Shown piece after piece: positions 1 through 8,706 of a stretch of 64,000 nucleotides of DNA. The notes beneath the pieces are model-generated. The model searched no databases, was not told the DNA's origin, and was given only the letters and a program-made list of their open reading frames with translations. How positions within the stretch are numbered: position 1 is the first letter of the stretch; the number at the start of each line of letters is the position of its first letter. The stretch comes from Pseudomonadales bacterium (GTDB lineage Bacteria > Pseudomonadota > Gammaproteobacteria > Pseudomonadales > Azotimanducaceae): the NCBI GenBank assembly GCA_022827905.1, contig JAJEIQ010000027.1, positions 115,639 to 179,638 of the forward strand, read 5' to 3'. Position numbers and translations under genes: made by a program.

Positions 1-349
1 CGGTCACGTCGGCCAAAGTGGAGACGAAATCCACACCGCCGACCACGTCCCGGGAACTGATGAACAGCGCCGCCAGCACCAATTCCTTCACCGAATTGGC
101 GTTGGCGCCCGGCGTGTTGAACACCACCACCCCCTGCCCGGTGCAGTGCGCCACCGGCACGTTGTTCACGCCGGCACCAGCCCGGGCGATGGCCCGCAGG
201 CGGTCATGGACGTCGTCCTCGCCGAGCTTGTGGCTGCGCAGCAATATGGCGTCGGGATCGGCGATTTCGGTGCCGAGCTCATAGCGCTGCCGGGCAAAGC
301 GCTCAAGGCCGCGAACGGCGATCTGATTGTAGGTGCGAATTTTGTACAT
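1..349 (-). CDS. serA: D-3-phosphoglycerate dehydrogenase (5' part only)
   Basis: Reading the minus strand from the ATG at 349 gives an uncut N-terminus that runs off the left edge. It contains LRSHKL, then VNNVPV, then VFNTPGANANSVKELVLAAL. That is the start of the catalytic and hinge region of the 2-hydroxyacid dehydrogenase family, and the NTPGANA stretch is characteristic of SerA-type enzymes. SerA oxidises 3-phosphoglycerate to 3-phosphohydroxypyruvate, the first step of serine synthesis, in the cytoplasm. The NAD-binding and any C-terminal ACT domain lie outside the window, so the SerA subtype cannot be decided. It begins 18 bases after the crotonase gene ends on the same strand, so the two are probably co-transcribed. 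Confidence 0.85.
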   Translation of the reverse strand, partial: MYKIRTYNQIAVRGLERFARQRYELGTEIADPDAILLRSHKLGEDDVHDRLRAIARAGAGVNNVPVAHCTGQGVVVFNTPGANANSVKELVLAALFISSRDVVGGVDFVSTLADVT

Positions 350-367
350 CGTGATAACGGGCCGCCC

Positions 368-1147
368 TCATTCCCCCTTGAAGTTCGCAGTGCGCTTCTC
401 GAGGAACGCTGACACGCCTTCCTGGAAGTCCGCAGTCATGCCGGCCTGGTTCTGCAGGCGGGCCTCCAAATCAAGCTGCTGCTCGTAGGAGTTGTGCCAA
501 GTGTTCCAGTAGGCATGGCGAATCATGCCCAGCGAGCGCGGGCCATCGGCGAGCTGGTGGGCCAGGGCGCTGGCGCCTTCCATGAGCGCATCGTTGTCCT
601 CGAACAGCCGATTCACCATGCCCCACTCGTGGGCCTTCTCGGCTGGCAGCCGCTCGGCCAACAGCGACAGCTCCACGGCCCGGCCCCAACCAATCAGGCG
701 CGGCAGCATGAAGGTTGAGCCGCCGTCCGGCACGAGGCCGATGCGGGCGAAGGCCTGCAGGAAGTAGGCGCCCTGCTGGGCGCAGACGATGTCGCCGATC
801 AACGCGAAGCTCATGCCGACGCCAGCCGCCGGACCGTTCACTGCGGTGACGATGGGTATGTCCAAGTCCCGCAGCCCCAGCAGCAGGGGGTGGTATCCGC
901 TGCGCAGGCCGTCTCCTGCGCCGCTGCGTTCATTGCGGCCCTCGTCCTGGAGGTTGGCACCGGCGCAGAACGCCCTGCCCTCGCCGGTCAGCAACAGGCA
1001 GCGGGCGCCGTTGGCGGGATCCTTCACTTGGCTGAACGCCTCCTGAAAGTCGGCCAGCATCTGGGCGCCGACGGCGTTGAGCACCTCCGGGTGATTGAAT
1101 TTCAGGACGGCAACCTTGCCGTCGAAGTCCAGCGACATGCGTTCCAT
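368..1147 (-). CDS. Enoyl-CoA hydratase/isomerase (crotonase) family protein, PaaG-like
   Basis: This 259-residue protein has the usual crotonase length. The oxyanion-hole motif GRAFCAGANL lies near residue 60 and a second glycine-rich loop, GPAAGVGMSFAL, near residue 105. At the usual second catalytic Glu position it reads LVPDGGSTF, with Asp. That pattern is seen in isomerase-type members such as PaaG (ring-epoxyphenylacetyl-CoA isomerase) rather than in classical hydratases. It should act on an acyl-CoA thioester in the cytoplasm, but the substrate cannot be told. The start at 1147 is supported by GGAGG six bases upstream; an in-frame ATG at 1138 is the alternative. serA follows after 18 bases, which is not an obvious pathway link. 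Confidence 0.88.
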   Translation of the reverse strand: MERMSLDFDGKVAVLKFNHPEVLNAVGAQMLADFQEAFSQVKDPANGARCLLLTGEGRAFCAGANLQDEGRNERSGAGDGLRSGYHPLLLGLRDLDIPIVTAVNGPAAGVGMSFALIGDIVCAQQGAYFLQAFARIGLVPDGGSTFMLPRLIGWGRAVELSLLAERLPAEKAHEWGMVNRLFEDNDALMEGASALAHQLADGPRSLGMIRHAYWNTWHNSYEQQLDLEARLQNQAGMTADFQEGVSAFLEKRTANFKGE

Positions 1148-1178
1148 GTTCAGCCTCCAAAAAAGTCGGTAACCTTAA

Positions 1179-1207
1179 CGCATATGCCCGACTCTTTGCA
1201 TTTGCAA
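1179..1207 (-). promoter_or_regulatory. Candidate sigma-70 promoter for the crotonase-serA unit
   Basis: On the minus strand TTGCAA (1207-1202) and TATGCG (1184-1179) are separated by 17 bases, upstream of the crotonase start. The -10 box is a weak match, so this is only a candidate. The gap is shared with the divergent CDF gene. Confidence 0.3.
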
Positions 1208-1218
1208 TTCATCGCTCC

Positions 1219-2163
1219 ATGAAACGCGCCGAAGACCACGGCGACGAGGCTGGGAGCTCGTTTGCGTCCTCCCCGGATGGGGGCGAGCGCCGCAACCAAG
1301 CGGTGTTGGGACGTGCCTTCGTCCTGATTGCGGGCTTCGCCGTCGTGGAGATCATTGGCGGCATCATAAGCAATTCACTCACCCTGCTCGCGGACGCCGG
1401 CCACATGGTTCTCGACGCCGCCGCTCTCGGCTTGGCGTGGGGCGCGCTGTGGCTGTCCAGTCGGCCCGCCACGGCGAGGCTGACCTACGGACACCATCGC
1501 GTGCAGGTCTTGGCGGCGTTTCTCAACGGCTTGGCGCTTGCTTTGCTGGTGCTGTGGATTCTCAAGGAGGCCTTCGAGCGCTTTTTGGAGCCGCAAGCGA
1601 TGGCGCCACTGCCCGCCCTGATCGTCGCGACAATTGGCCTGATCGTCAATCTCATCGCCTACCGATGGCTCGGTCATGGCAACGACAACATCAATGTGCA
1701 GGCCGCCGCGCTGCACGTACTCGGCGACCTGCTCGGCAGCTTGGCGGCAATTACCGCCGCCCTGACCGTTCACTTCACCGGCTGGACCCGCGTGGATCCA
1801 TTGCTCGCTCTCGTCATCGCCGCGATTCTCACCCGGGGCACTTGGCGCGTGCTGAAGGCATCGGGGCACCTGCTTCTCCAAGGGGTGCCGAACCCGGTCA
1901 GCACCGACGAACTGCGCGCCGCCTTGGCGGCGACGCCAGGCGTCATCGACGTACACCATCTCCACGTTTGGGGCCTCACCGCGGAGCGGCCTGTCGCCAC
2001 GCTCCATGTACGCATCGCTGACGAGGCCGACCGCCAAAGCGTCACCGCAGCGCTCAAGAAGGCACTGCGCGAGGGCTTCGGCGTGGCGCACTCCACCATC
2101 CAACTCGAACGCGGCGAGTGCCCGGACGGCGCTACCCTACCGGGAGTCGGCGAACCGCGATGA
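1219..2163 (+). CDS. Cation diffusion facilitator (CzcD/ZitB-type) metal exporter
   Basis: This 314-residue membrane protein shows the six-helix CDF layout followed by a cytoplasmic ferredoxin-like C-terminal domain. The metal site is visible as LLADAGHMVLD in helix 2 and LHVLGD in helix 5, the HxxxD pair typical of zinc-preferring CDF proteins. The C-terminal domain contains VHHLHVWGLT, a conserved regulatory metal-binding segment. Members export Zn2+ (sometimes Co2+ or Cd2+) from the cytoplasm in exchange for protons. The ATG at 1219 has no strong ribosome-binding site. It is divergent from the crotonase gene, and its 3' end overlaps the convergent MFS gene by about 30 bases. Confidence 0.9.
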   Translation: MKRAEDHGDEAGSSFASSPDGGERRNQAVLGRAFVLIAGFAVVEIIGGIISNSLTLLADAGHMVLDAAALGLAWGALWLSSRPATARLTYGHHRVQVLAAFLNGLALALLVLWILKEAFERFLEPQAMAPLPALIVATIGLIVNLIAYRWLGHGNDNINVQAAALHVLGDLLGSLAAITAALTVHFTGWTRVDPLLALVIAAILTRGTWRVLKASGHLLLQGVPNPVSTDELRAALAATPGVIDVHHLHVWGLTAERPVATLHVRIADEADRQSVTAALKKALREGFGVAHSTIQLERGECPDGATLPGVGEPR

Positions 2164-3358
2164 TGAGCGGCATGATGAGGCCGACAAAAATGCCCAAGCT
2201 CAGCGTCGCCAGCATCAGCAGGGTCGTGTTTAAGCCCCAGAGGTCGAAGGCTAGCCCGACCAGCGGGCCAGTGGCGACGAAGATGCCGCGAAAGCCGAAG
2301 CTGGCCAGCGAGTTGGCGGTGGCGCGGAATTCGCTCGGCACCCGGCTGTTCAACGCGTCGGTGAGGATCACCGTGCCGAGCCCCCGGGCGATGAAGAACG
2401 TCGAGGCGGCCACCAGCCCGCCCACCACGCTCAAGCGGTCGAGCCCCAGATAGCCCAACGCCGGGAGCAGGCCTATGATCACCAAGACCCCGGTCGGGCC
2501 GATGCGCTGCTCAATGTGGTGCGTCCAACGTCCGGCCACCGCGCTCAAGGCGCACAGGCCACCCCAGAGATAGCCGAAGTGGGCCAACCCGAGGCCCTGC
2601 TGCTCCCACAGCTTGGGCAGCAGCCAAACCGCGTAGAAGGTGGTCAGGCTCCAGATGCAAAGCGCCAGGAACACCAGCCGCAAAACCAAGTTGCCGCGCA
2701 GCAGGTGGCGGGTGATGCGGACCATGTTGGCCAAGTGGCTTTCGGCGGACAGCCGCGCGGCCGGCGGCTCGCGCAAGCGCAACGCAAACAGCAGCGGCAG
2801 CCAGCCGACCAGTACCTGGGCGACGACCACGCCGCCGAGGGTGCCCCACACCAGCAGCAGGGAGCAGGCCACGCCCGCCGCGGCTTCGGACAGGGTGCGC
2901 ACCGCATAGAGCTTGCCCACCACTTGCCGCTGCCGCTTCTCGCTGCTGCCTCGGGCGAGTTCCGTGTCGTAAAGCAGCGCCAGATCGGTGCCGGAGGTTA
3001 GGCTGAAGCTGAGCGCCAAGGCGGTCTCGAACAGCGCCAGCGTCCAGAACCCCTCGGCGACCGCCAGCAGGCTGTAGCCGACCCCAGCGAACGCCGTGCC
3101 CAAGACCAGGCAACGGCGCCGCCCGATCAGGTCGGCCAAGTAGCCGGACGGCGCCTCGGTGACCATGACCACGAAGGCGAACAGCGCCTGCAGGGTAAAG
3201 ACCTCCTGCATGGACAACCCCTTGCTCTGAAAGAAGGGCACGGCCACGGGCATGATGACCAGGAAGGCCTTGAAGAATCCCAGCCACAGCGTACGGCCCA
3301 CATTGGCCCGCAGCCGCGCTGAGTCGTCTGCCATCGTTTTTGTACTTAAGCTGTTCAT
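2132..3358 (-). CDS. MFS transporter
   Basis: From the ATG at 3358 the protein is about 408 residues with roughly twelve hydrophobic segments. The A-motif-like loop GYLADLIGRRRCLVLG follows the second helix, which marks the major facilitator superfamily. An ATG at 3334 is a close alternative. The frame stays open upstream to 3586, but that extension reads through a strong terminator hairpin and is not membrane-like, so it was excluded. The substrate is unknown. The gene is preceded by a structured leader with an intrinsic terminator, which suggests either attenuation control or a separate small RNA. Confidence 0.85.
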   Translation of the reverse strand: MNSLSTKTMADDSARLRANVGRTLWLGFFKAFLVIMPVAVPFFQSKGLSMQEVFTLQALFAFVVMVTEAPSGYLADLIGRRRCLVLGTAFAGVGYSLLAVAEGFWTLALFETALALSFSLTSGTDLALLYDTELARGSSEKRQRQVVGKLYAVRTLSEAAAGVACSLLLVWGTLGGVVVAQVLVGWLPLLFALRLREPPAARLSAESHLANMVRITRHLLRGNLVLRLVFLALCIWSLTTFYAVWLLPKLWEQQGLGLAHFGYLWGGLCALSAVAGRWTHHIEQRIGPTGVLVIIGLLPALGYLGLDRLSVVGGLVAASTFFIARGLGTVILTDALNSRVPSEFRATANSLASFGFRGIFVATGPLVGLAFDLWGLNTTLLMLATLSLGIFVGLIMPLIIAVRRLPVG

Positions 3359-3418
3359 TGGTGTCTGCAAGTGAAAACTGGGGAAACTGTTCGCCAACGG
3401 CTCGCTTCGGGGACCCCA

Positions 3419-3456
3419 GAAAAGAAAAACCCCGAAGGCCTTAGGCGCTTCGGGGT
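3419..3456 (-). terminator. Strong rho-independent terminator upstream of the MFS gene
   Basis: The arms ACCCCGAAG (3429-3437) and CTTCGGGGT (3448-3456) pair perfectly, and an inner GCC-TTA-GGC extends the stem. On the minus strand the hairpin is followed by TTTTTCTTTTC. It ends about 60 bases before the MFS start, so it terminates either an upstream RNA or the MFS leader itself. Confidence 0.85.
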
Positions 3457-3729
3457 CTTTCGAATCAGCGGAAGGGCTTCCCATCGGGTCACCTTCCGAC
3501 GCTGCGTGCACTACCCATGCACCCCCGTCGCCACAGGCACGGTCATGTCCCCCCGTGCGCTGGCGGCGCACTGGAAGACCCGGCAATGTTGGGAAATCGA
3601 TTTCATGGCAGCGGGACGGTCCGTTGCTGACGTCAAGGGCGGCGCACCATACGCAGGCCGAGGCCCTCTGTCAATCTTGTCGCGAAACACCGCTGAAGGG
3701 CGGGGGTTGGAGGCGGTCCGCAGCCTGCG
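3457..3729 (-). promoter_or_regulatory. Structured leader or small-RNA candidate, no protein gene seen
   Basis: This stretch, together with the terminator, makes a gene-free interval of about 370 bases between the DyP and MFS genes. On the minus strand, just before the terminator, there are two further stem-loops. One has arms GTGCA and TGCAC around TGGGTAG (near 3508-3524). The other has CGGAAGG and CCTTCCG arms (near 3470-3500) with an inner CCC-GAT-GGG hairpin. I could not match it to a known riboswitch, SRP RNA, 6S RNA or tmRNA. It may be a metabolite-sensing leader for the transporter or an independent small RNA. No convincing promoter was found. Confidence 0.4.
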
Positions 3730-4629
3730 TCAAGGCGCAGCCCCGTCACCGAAAGCGGCTAACAGGGCCGCTGGCGGCGGCGCGTAGAAAAAGCTGCCGG
3801 TCACCGGTTGGGAGTGGCCGAGCAGCCGGTCGCGGAGGCCGTCCGCAGCGAGGCCGTACATGGACTCCAGGAGCCAACGAAATCGGTCCGGGTCGGCGCT
3901 GAACGCTAGAAAGTAGAGGCCGGCGTCCGCCACGCCGCCCACGGGGCTGCTGCGGCGGTAGATCTTGACCGCCTCGCCGTTGCGCTTGATGTCCGTGCGG
4001 CTGACGTGGCTGTCCGGCGGCATTGCGTCGCCGGTGAGTTCGATGCTGTCCGCCTTGGTGCGGCCGATCACTCGTTCCTGGTCGGCCACTGGCAAAGCGC
4101 CGAAACCGGCCAGGTCGTGGACCCAGCGCTGGGCGAAGATGAAACTGCCGCCCGCATGGGGGCCAGCTGGGACCAAGGCGGCGGACAGACGGGCGTCGTC
4201 CTTCGGATTGGCCGAGCCGTCGACGAATCCCGTCAGGTCGCGGCTGTCACGGAAGCGGAAGCCGTGTTCCTCCGCCGCTAGGTGAGCGACGCCCGACAAT
4301 GCGTCGCGCCACGCCAAGGCGCGGGCGAAGAGCTCGTCCCGAGCCTCTCCGTGCAGCCAAATGAAGAGGTCGCGCTGGGAGGCCGGCGCGGACTTGCCGC
4401 GGCCTTCCACGGTGGTGAAGTCGGCCAATGCTGGCGGCGGCGAAGACTCGGGCGACCGCAGCCCGGCCAGCAACCCCCGGCCGAAGCCGATGACCTGCTG
4501 GCCGGAAGCCACCGGCGCTTCGGCGAGCGCCCGGCCGGGCAAGGAGGCTGGCGTGCCGGGAACGCTGAACTCCAGGAATATGTGGTGCGCAGTGCCTTCG
4601 CGAAAAATGCCGGCTTGGTGGTCGATCAT
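3730..4629 (-). CDS. DyP-type haem peroxidase (YfeX-like)
   Basis: This 299-residue protein matches the YfeX-like (class B) branch of dye-decolourising peroxidases. It has GFVDGSANP carrying the catalytic Asp of the GxxDG motif, the stretch GGSFIFAQRW, and IGRTKADS followed by SHVSRTDI with the probable haem-ligating His. The distal Arg lies in IYRRSSPVGG. These enzymes oxidise bulky substrates with H2O2 and are cytoplasmic or encapsulin cargo. No signal peptide is seen and no encapsulin gene is adjacent. It starts 42 bases after topA ends on the same strand and probably shares its transcript. Confidence 0.92.
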   Translation of the reverse strand: MIDHQAGIFREGTAHHIFLEFSVPGTPASLPGRALAEAPVASGQQVIGFGRGLLAGLRSPESSPPPALADFTTVEGRGKSAPASQRDLFIWLHGEARDELFARALAWRDALSGVAHLAAEEHGFRFRDSRDLTGFVDGSANPKDDARLSAALVPAGPHAGGSFIFAQRWVHDLAGFGALPVADQERVIGRTKADSIELTGDAMPPDSHVSRTDIKRNGEAVKIYRRSSPVGGVADAGLYFLAFSADPDRFRWLLESMYGLAADGLRDRLLGHSQPVTGSFFYAPPPAALLAAFGDGAAP

Positions 4630-4671
4630 TGGATGCGCCTCGGGGTGACAATGGCAGGGAAGCGGTCGCGC

Positions 4672-7380
4672 TCAAGCCGGGCGAGATTTGGCGGCGCGGC
4701 GACTGGTTCGCTTGGCGGGCTTGCGCTTGGCGGTTTTCGCGCGGGTCTTGCCACGGGCCTTGCCGGCCGCCTTACGCTCCACCCACTGGCCGTCTTGGTA
4801 GAATGCCTGCCAGCCAGTGGCCTTGCCGTCGATCTCAGATTGCACGTACTGCTGTCCCGTTTTCCGGCTGTAGCGAATGACCGCCGGTTTGCCGTCCGGA
4901 TCCTCGGTCGGCGCTGCGAGCAGGTACTTGAACTTGGGGTCGAGTTCATTGGCGTGGGGCAGCAGTTCGGCGACCTTGGGCGCCCGTGTCTCCCGGTTCT
5001 TGGGAAATTGGCTGGCCGCCAGGAAGATGCCGGCTGCGCCATCGCGCAGCAGATAGTGGTCGTCCACCTTTTCGCAGCGCAGCTCCGGCATCGGCACCGG
5101 GTCGGCCTTGGGCGGCGCCGGCTGGCCGTTGCGCAGCAGCTTGCGGGTGTTGGCGCAGGCGGTGCAGCCGAAGTACTTGCCGAAGCGGCCCGCCTTCAAT
5201 TGCATCTCCGCGCCGCAGCGGTCGCACTCCAGCACCGGCCCTTCGTAGCCCTTAACGCGAAATTGCCCCTCTTCCACCTCGGAACCAGGGCAGTCCGGGT
5301 TGTTGCCGCAGATGTGCAGCTTGCGCGTCTCGTCCACTAGGTAGCTGGTCATTGGCGTTTCGCAGAGCGGGCACCTGCGGCGGCTGCGCAGCAGCTTCGA
5401 CTCGCCCTCATCGTCCACGTCCACATCCACCGCTTCCTCGCCGGGCGTGAGGTTCATCGTGTTCTGGCAGCGTTCCTTGGGCGGCAGCGCATACCCCGAA
5501 CACCCTAGGAAAACGCCAGTGCCCGCCGTGCGCAGCTGCATGGGCCGACCGCATTTTGCGCAAGCGATGCCCGTGTTCGTCGGCGTGTTGGGGCGCATGC
5601 CGCCGTCGCTGCGGGCGACCGTCAGCTTGGCGCTGAAATCGCCGTAGAACGCATCGAGCACCCCACGCCAGTTGGCTTCGCCCTCGGCAATCTGGTCCAG
5701 CTCCTGCTCCAGGGCGGCAGTAAAGCCGTAGTCCATGAGATTGCTGAACTGCTCCACGAGCCGATCAGTGACCAGCTCGCCGATCTTCTCGGCATGGAAA
5801 CGGCGCTTGGCGATGCTGACGTAGCCTCGCTCCTGAATGGTGGAAATGATGGCGGCGTAGGTGGACGGGCGGCCGATGCCGCGTTTTTCCAGCTCCCGGA
5901 CGAGGCTGGCCTCGCCGTAGCGGGGCGGCGGCTTGGTGAAATGCTGCACCGTCTCGGCGTCCACCAAGGCCAAGGCCTCGCCGACGGCGAGATCCGGCAG
6001 GGGCTTGGCGTCGTCCCCCCGGGTGATCGATGGCAGCGCTCGGGTGTGTCCGTCGAATAGCTGGATGCGGCCCCGAATCCGCAACTCGAACTCACCACCC
6101 TCGGCCAGCACCGTGGTGGCGAGGTACTCCGCATCCGGCATCTGACAGGCGATGAACTGCCGGCGGATCAGGTCGTAGAGCCTTGCGGCGTCCTCGGCCA
6201 CGCCGGACAGCTTCTCGGGCGGCGTTGCCACGTTGGTCGGGCGAATGGCCTCATGGGCCTCCTGGGCACCTTTCTTGCTGGCGTAGGAGCGGGGCTTGTC
6301 GGGCAGGTAGCGCGGGCCGAACTCAGTCTTGATGTGCTCTCGGCAGGCAGCCACGGCGTCGCCGCTGAGGTTGGTCGAGTCCGTGCGCATGTAGGTGATG
6401 TGACCCGCTTCGTAGAGCCGCTGCGCCAAGGTCATGGTGCGCTTGACGCCGTAGCCCAATCGGCCGCTGGCCGCCTGCTGCAGGGTGGAGGTGATGAGCG
6501 GCGGATGGGGACGGGTCTTGGTGGGCCGGTCGGAGCGGTCGCTGACCTCGAATCGGCGCTGCCGAAGCCGGGCAAGCGCGTCCTCCGCGGCCGCCTGGTT
6601 GCCGGGACGGAAGGCATCGCCGTTCTCCTTGACCACTTGGAAGCGCAGCGGTTCGGCATATTCCTGGCGTTTGAGATCGGCGAACAGTTCCCAGTACTCC
6701 TCGGGCTTGAAGGCCCGAATCTCCCGTTCACGCTCCACCACCAGCCGCACGGCGACCGACTGCACCCGCCCTGCCGACAGGCCCCGCGCCACCTTGGCCC
6801 AGAGCAGCGGCGAGAGTTCGAAGCCCACCACCCGGTCGAGGAAGCGGCGCGCCTGCTGGGCGTTGACCCGGTCCATGTCCAGTTCGCCGGGCGAGCGGAA
6901 GGCGTCCTGAATGGCCTTGCGGGTGATTTCGTTGAAGACCACGCGTCGATAGCGGTCAGCGCGCCCGCCAATGGTTTCGCGCAGGTGCCAAGCGATGGCT
7001 TCCCCCTCACGGTCGAGGTCGGTGGCGAGGTAAACCGCATCCGCTCCCGCCGCCAGGCGCGACAGTTCATCGACCACCTTCTCCTTGCCGGGCAGCACTT
7101 CATAAGCCGCTTGCCACTCGTTATCCGGATCCACGCCCATGCGCCGCACGAGCTGCTCGCGCGCCCGGCGCTCGCGTTGGGCGGCCCGTTCGCTGGCCGA
7201 CAGTTTGGGCGTCTTGGGCGCTGCGCTGCGCTGGTTGGTGTTGCTGGCCTTGGCCCCCTTGCCGGTTGGCAGGTCCCGGATGTGGCCGACGCTGGACTTG
7301 ACGACATAGTCCTTGCCCAGGTAGCGGTTGATGGTGCGCGCTTTCGCAGGCGATTCGACGATGACGAGTGATCGGGTCAA
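4672..7380 (-). CDS. topA: DNA topoisomerase I
   Basis: This is a type IA topoisomerase of about 900 residues that relaxes negative supercoils. The toprim domain opens with [10 protein letters not shown] and carries DLDREGEA (metal-binding acidic residues). The active-site Tyr lies in ITYMRTDST, about residue 330. The C-terminus holds three four-cysteine zinc ribbons, beginning near [16 protein letters not shown] and CDRCGAEM, then a Lys/Arg-rich tail. I chose the TTG at 7380, which gives [14 protein letters not shown] and has GGAAG upstream at good spacing; another TTG at 7410 would add ten unconserved residues. A clear promoter lies upstream. Confidence 0.95.
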   Translation of the reverse strand: MTRSLVIVESPAKARTINRYLGKDYVVKSSVGHIRDLPTGKGAKASNTNQRSAAPKTPKLSASERAAQRERRAREQLVRRMGVDPDNEWQAAYEVLPGKEKVVDELSRLAAGADAVYLATDLDREGEAIAWHLRETIGGRADRYRRVVFNEITRKAIQDAFRSPGELDMDRVNAQQARRFLDRVVGFELSPLLWAKVARGLSAGRVQSVAVRLVVEREREIRAFKPEEYWELFADLKRQEYAEPLRFQVVKENGDAFRPGNQAAAEDALARLRQRRFEVSDRSDRPTKTRPHPPLITSTLQQAASGRLGYGVKRTMTLAQRLYEAGHITYMRTDSTNLSGDAVAACREHIKTEFGPRYLPDKPRSYASKKGAQEAHEAIRPTNVATPPEKLSGVAEDAARLYDLIRRQFIACQMPDAEYLATTVLAEGGEFELRIRGRIQLFDGHTRALPSITRGDDAKPLPDLAVGEALALVDAETVQHFTKPPPRYGEASLVRELEKRGIGRPSTYAAIISTIQERGYVSIAKRRFHAEKIGELVTDRLVEQFSNLMDYGFTAALEQELDQIAEGEANWRGVLDAFYGDFSAKLTVARSDGGMRPNTPTNTGIACAKCGRPMQLRTAGTGVFLGCSGYALPPKERCQNTMNLTPGEEAVDVDVDDEGESKLLRSRRRCPLCETPMTSYLVDETRKLHICGNNPDCPGSEVEEGQFRVKGYEGPVLECDRCGAEMQLKAGRFGKYFGCTACANTRKLLRNGQPAPPKADPVPMPELRCEKVDDHYLLRDGAAGIFLAASQFPKNRETRAPKVAELLPHANELDPKFKYLLAAPTEDPDGKPAVIRYSRKTGQQYVQSEIDGKATGWQAFYQDGQWVERKAAGKARGKTRAKTAKRKPAKRTSRRAAKSRPA

Positions 7381-7434
7381 GACTGCTTCCGGTTGGTGAG
7401 GGGCGCGCAAAGGCCGCGGGCCCAGACGGGCGCC

Positions 7435-7464
7435 GTTATACGGCTAGGGTAAAACGGCTGTCAA
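7435..7464 (-). promoter_or_regulatory. Sigma-70 promoter for topA
   Basis: On the minus strand a perfect TTGACA (7464-7459) and TATAAC (7440-7435) are separated by 18 bases. Transcription would begin near 7428, leaving a leader of about 48 bases before the TTG start. Confidence 0.65.
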
Positions 7465-7506
7465 GAAACCAAGTAAGCAATCCCGGAGGCGGCCCGGTGC
7501 GGAGCA

Positions 7507-7534
7507 TTGCGATTCTCTCCCGTTTGCGTATGCT
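7507..7534 (+). promoter_or_regulatory. Candidate promoter for the surface-protein operon
   Basis: TTGCGA (7507-7512) and TATGCT (7529-7534) are 16 bases apart, about 45 bases before the start of the DsbA-like gene. The boxes are imperfect, but this is the only reasonable match in the divergent gap with topA. Confidence 0.4.
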
Positions 7535-7581
7535 CACTACCAAATCAGCCTGTACTCGGGGCGGTGGCCGCAATAGACGTG

Positions 7582-8706
7582 ATGGATTCAAAGCTCCGTG
7601 CTTTGGCGTTCGGGGGCCTCGGCCTTTTATCCGTGTTTGCCACTGCGGTTTCCCATGCCGTTGATGATTCGGAGGGTGCCTCCGCCGCGGGCCTGACGAT
7701 TCGGTTGTCCGGTGCGGACATCGCAGCCCCGCCGTCCATCGCGCTCCCTCCCGGTCGGGTGGTGACGGTTTCCTTCACGGATGCGAGCGGCTCGCCTTGG
7801 CCGCTGGCCGAAGTCGTCGTTCCCGACACGGGCCTTTCCCACCGTCAATACTCCTCCCATCCCCATCTCGTCCTGCTGGAACGGCGTTCGAAGGGCGCGC
7901 CGGCGAACTTGGTGGCGTTGCTGGACGGCCTGTCGTGGCCTGTGCACCTTGAACTGACATCAGCCCGGGCGGGAGCGCCGACCCGCATCGAGGTGCGATT
8001 GTCGGACGTTCGCGGGGGTGCGGGCTTGGACACAGCCTCTCGGGAGAAAGCGGACGCAAGCGCGGCTGGCGGGGCGGGCTTCGACCAGGCGGTTCGGGAG
8101 TATCTGCTTTCCAATCCGGATGTCCTGCGCGAGGCGCTGGATCCGGCGCGGCAGTTAGCTTCGCGCGCCGAGGCGCGGCGCGCCGATTTGCTGGAGGGCG
8201 CGGGAGTGCCCGTGTTGGGCAACACCTCCGGGAACGTGACGGTTGTGGAGTTCTTTGATTATAGATGCGGATTTTGCAAGCGTTCCATTGAAGCCGTGCG
8301 CACGGCGCTGACGCGGGCGAACGTGCGGCTGCGCATGCTGGAGTATCCGATTCTGGGAGAAGGAAGCGCACTGGCCGCGCGGGCGGCGTTGGCGGCGGCG
8401 CGACAGGGGGCGTATCGGCGGTTGCACTTCGCGCTGATGGAACACGAGGGCGAGTATGACGAAGCATCGATTCGGGAAATCGCAACGAACCTCGGGCTCG
8501 ATGTGGAGCAACTGGTCATGGATGCGAGCCTGCCGGAGGTCCAAGCCAAGCTGGACGCCAATCGGGCGCTGGCCGCGGACCTCGGCGTAACCGGAACGCC
8601 CGCGTTCCTGGTGTTCGGGCCGGACGGCGTCCAAGTGTCGCCCGGAGCCCTGGATGCCGACCGGTTGGGCGCAATGATCGACGCCGCAGGAGGAAAACGT
8701 GATTGA
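7582..8706 (+). CDS. Envelope DsbA/Com1-like thiol oxidoreductase with a DotH/IcmK-like N-terminal domain
   Basis: The ATG at 7582 gives about 374 residues beginning with a signal peptide that ends around SHAVDD; a GTG sits just before it. Residues ~35-135 contain PPGRVVTVSFTDASGSPWPL and further on NLVALLDGL. They resemble the core of DotH/IcmK (TraN-type) proteins of type IVB secretion systems. The C-terminal half is a DsbA-family thioredoxin fold. It begins with the helix FDQAVREYLLSNPDVLREAL, then FFDYRCGFCKRS with the CxxC active site (about C229 and C232) and the cis-Pro loop VTGTPAFLV, as in Coxiella Com1. The DsbA call is firm; the N-terminal call is by motif only. The stop overlaps the next start by 8 bases. 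It may oxidise the Cys-rich protein encoded downstream. Confidence 0.8.
   Translation: MDSKLRALAFGGLGLLSVFATAVSHAVDDSEGASAAGLTIRLSGADIAAPPSIALPPGRVVTVSFTDASGSPWPLAEVVVPDTGLSHRQYSSHPHLVLLERRSKGAPANLVALLDGLSWPVHLELTSARAGAPTRIEVRLSDVRGGAGLDTASREKADASAAGGAGFDQAVREYLLSNPDVLREALDPARQLASRAEARRADLLEGAGVPVLGNTSGNVTVVEFFDYRCGFCKRSIEAVRTALTRANVRLRMLEYPILGEGSALAARAALAAARQGAYRRLHFALMEHEGEYDEASIREIATNLGLDVEQLVMDASLPEVQAKLDANRALAADLGVTGTPAFLVFGPDGVQVSPGALDADRLGAMIDAAGGKRD

Noticed and set aside
3359..3586. 76-codon N-terminal extension of the MFS protein
   Set aside because: It translates through a strong terminator and is not like transporter N-termini.
6253..7371. A 372-codon plus-strand frame opposite topA
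   Set aside because: topA on the minus strand is certain by catalytic motifs and zinc ribbons.
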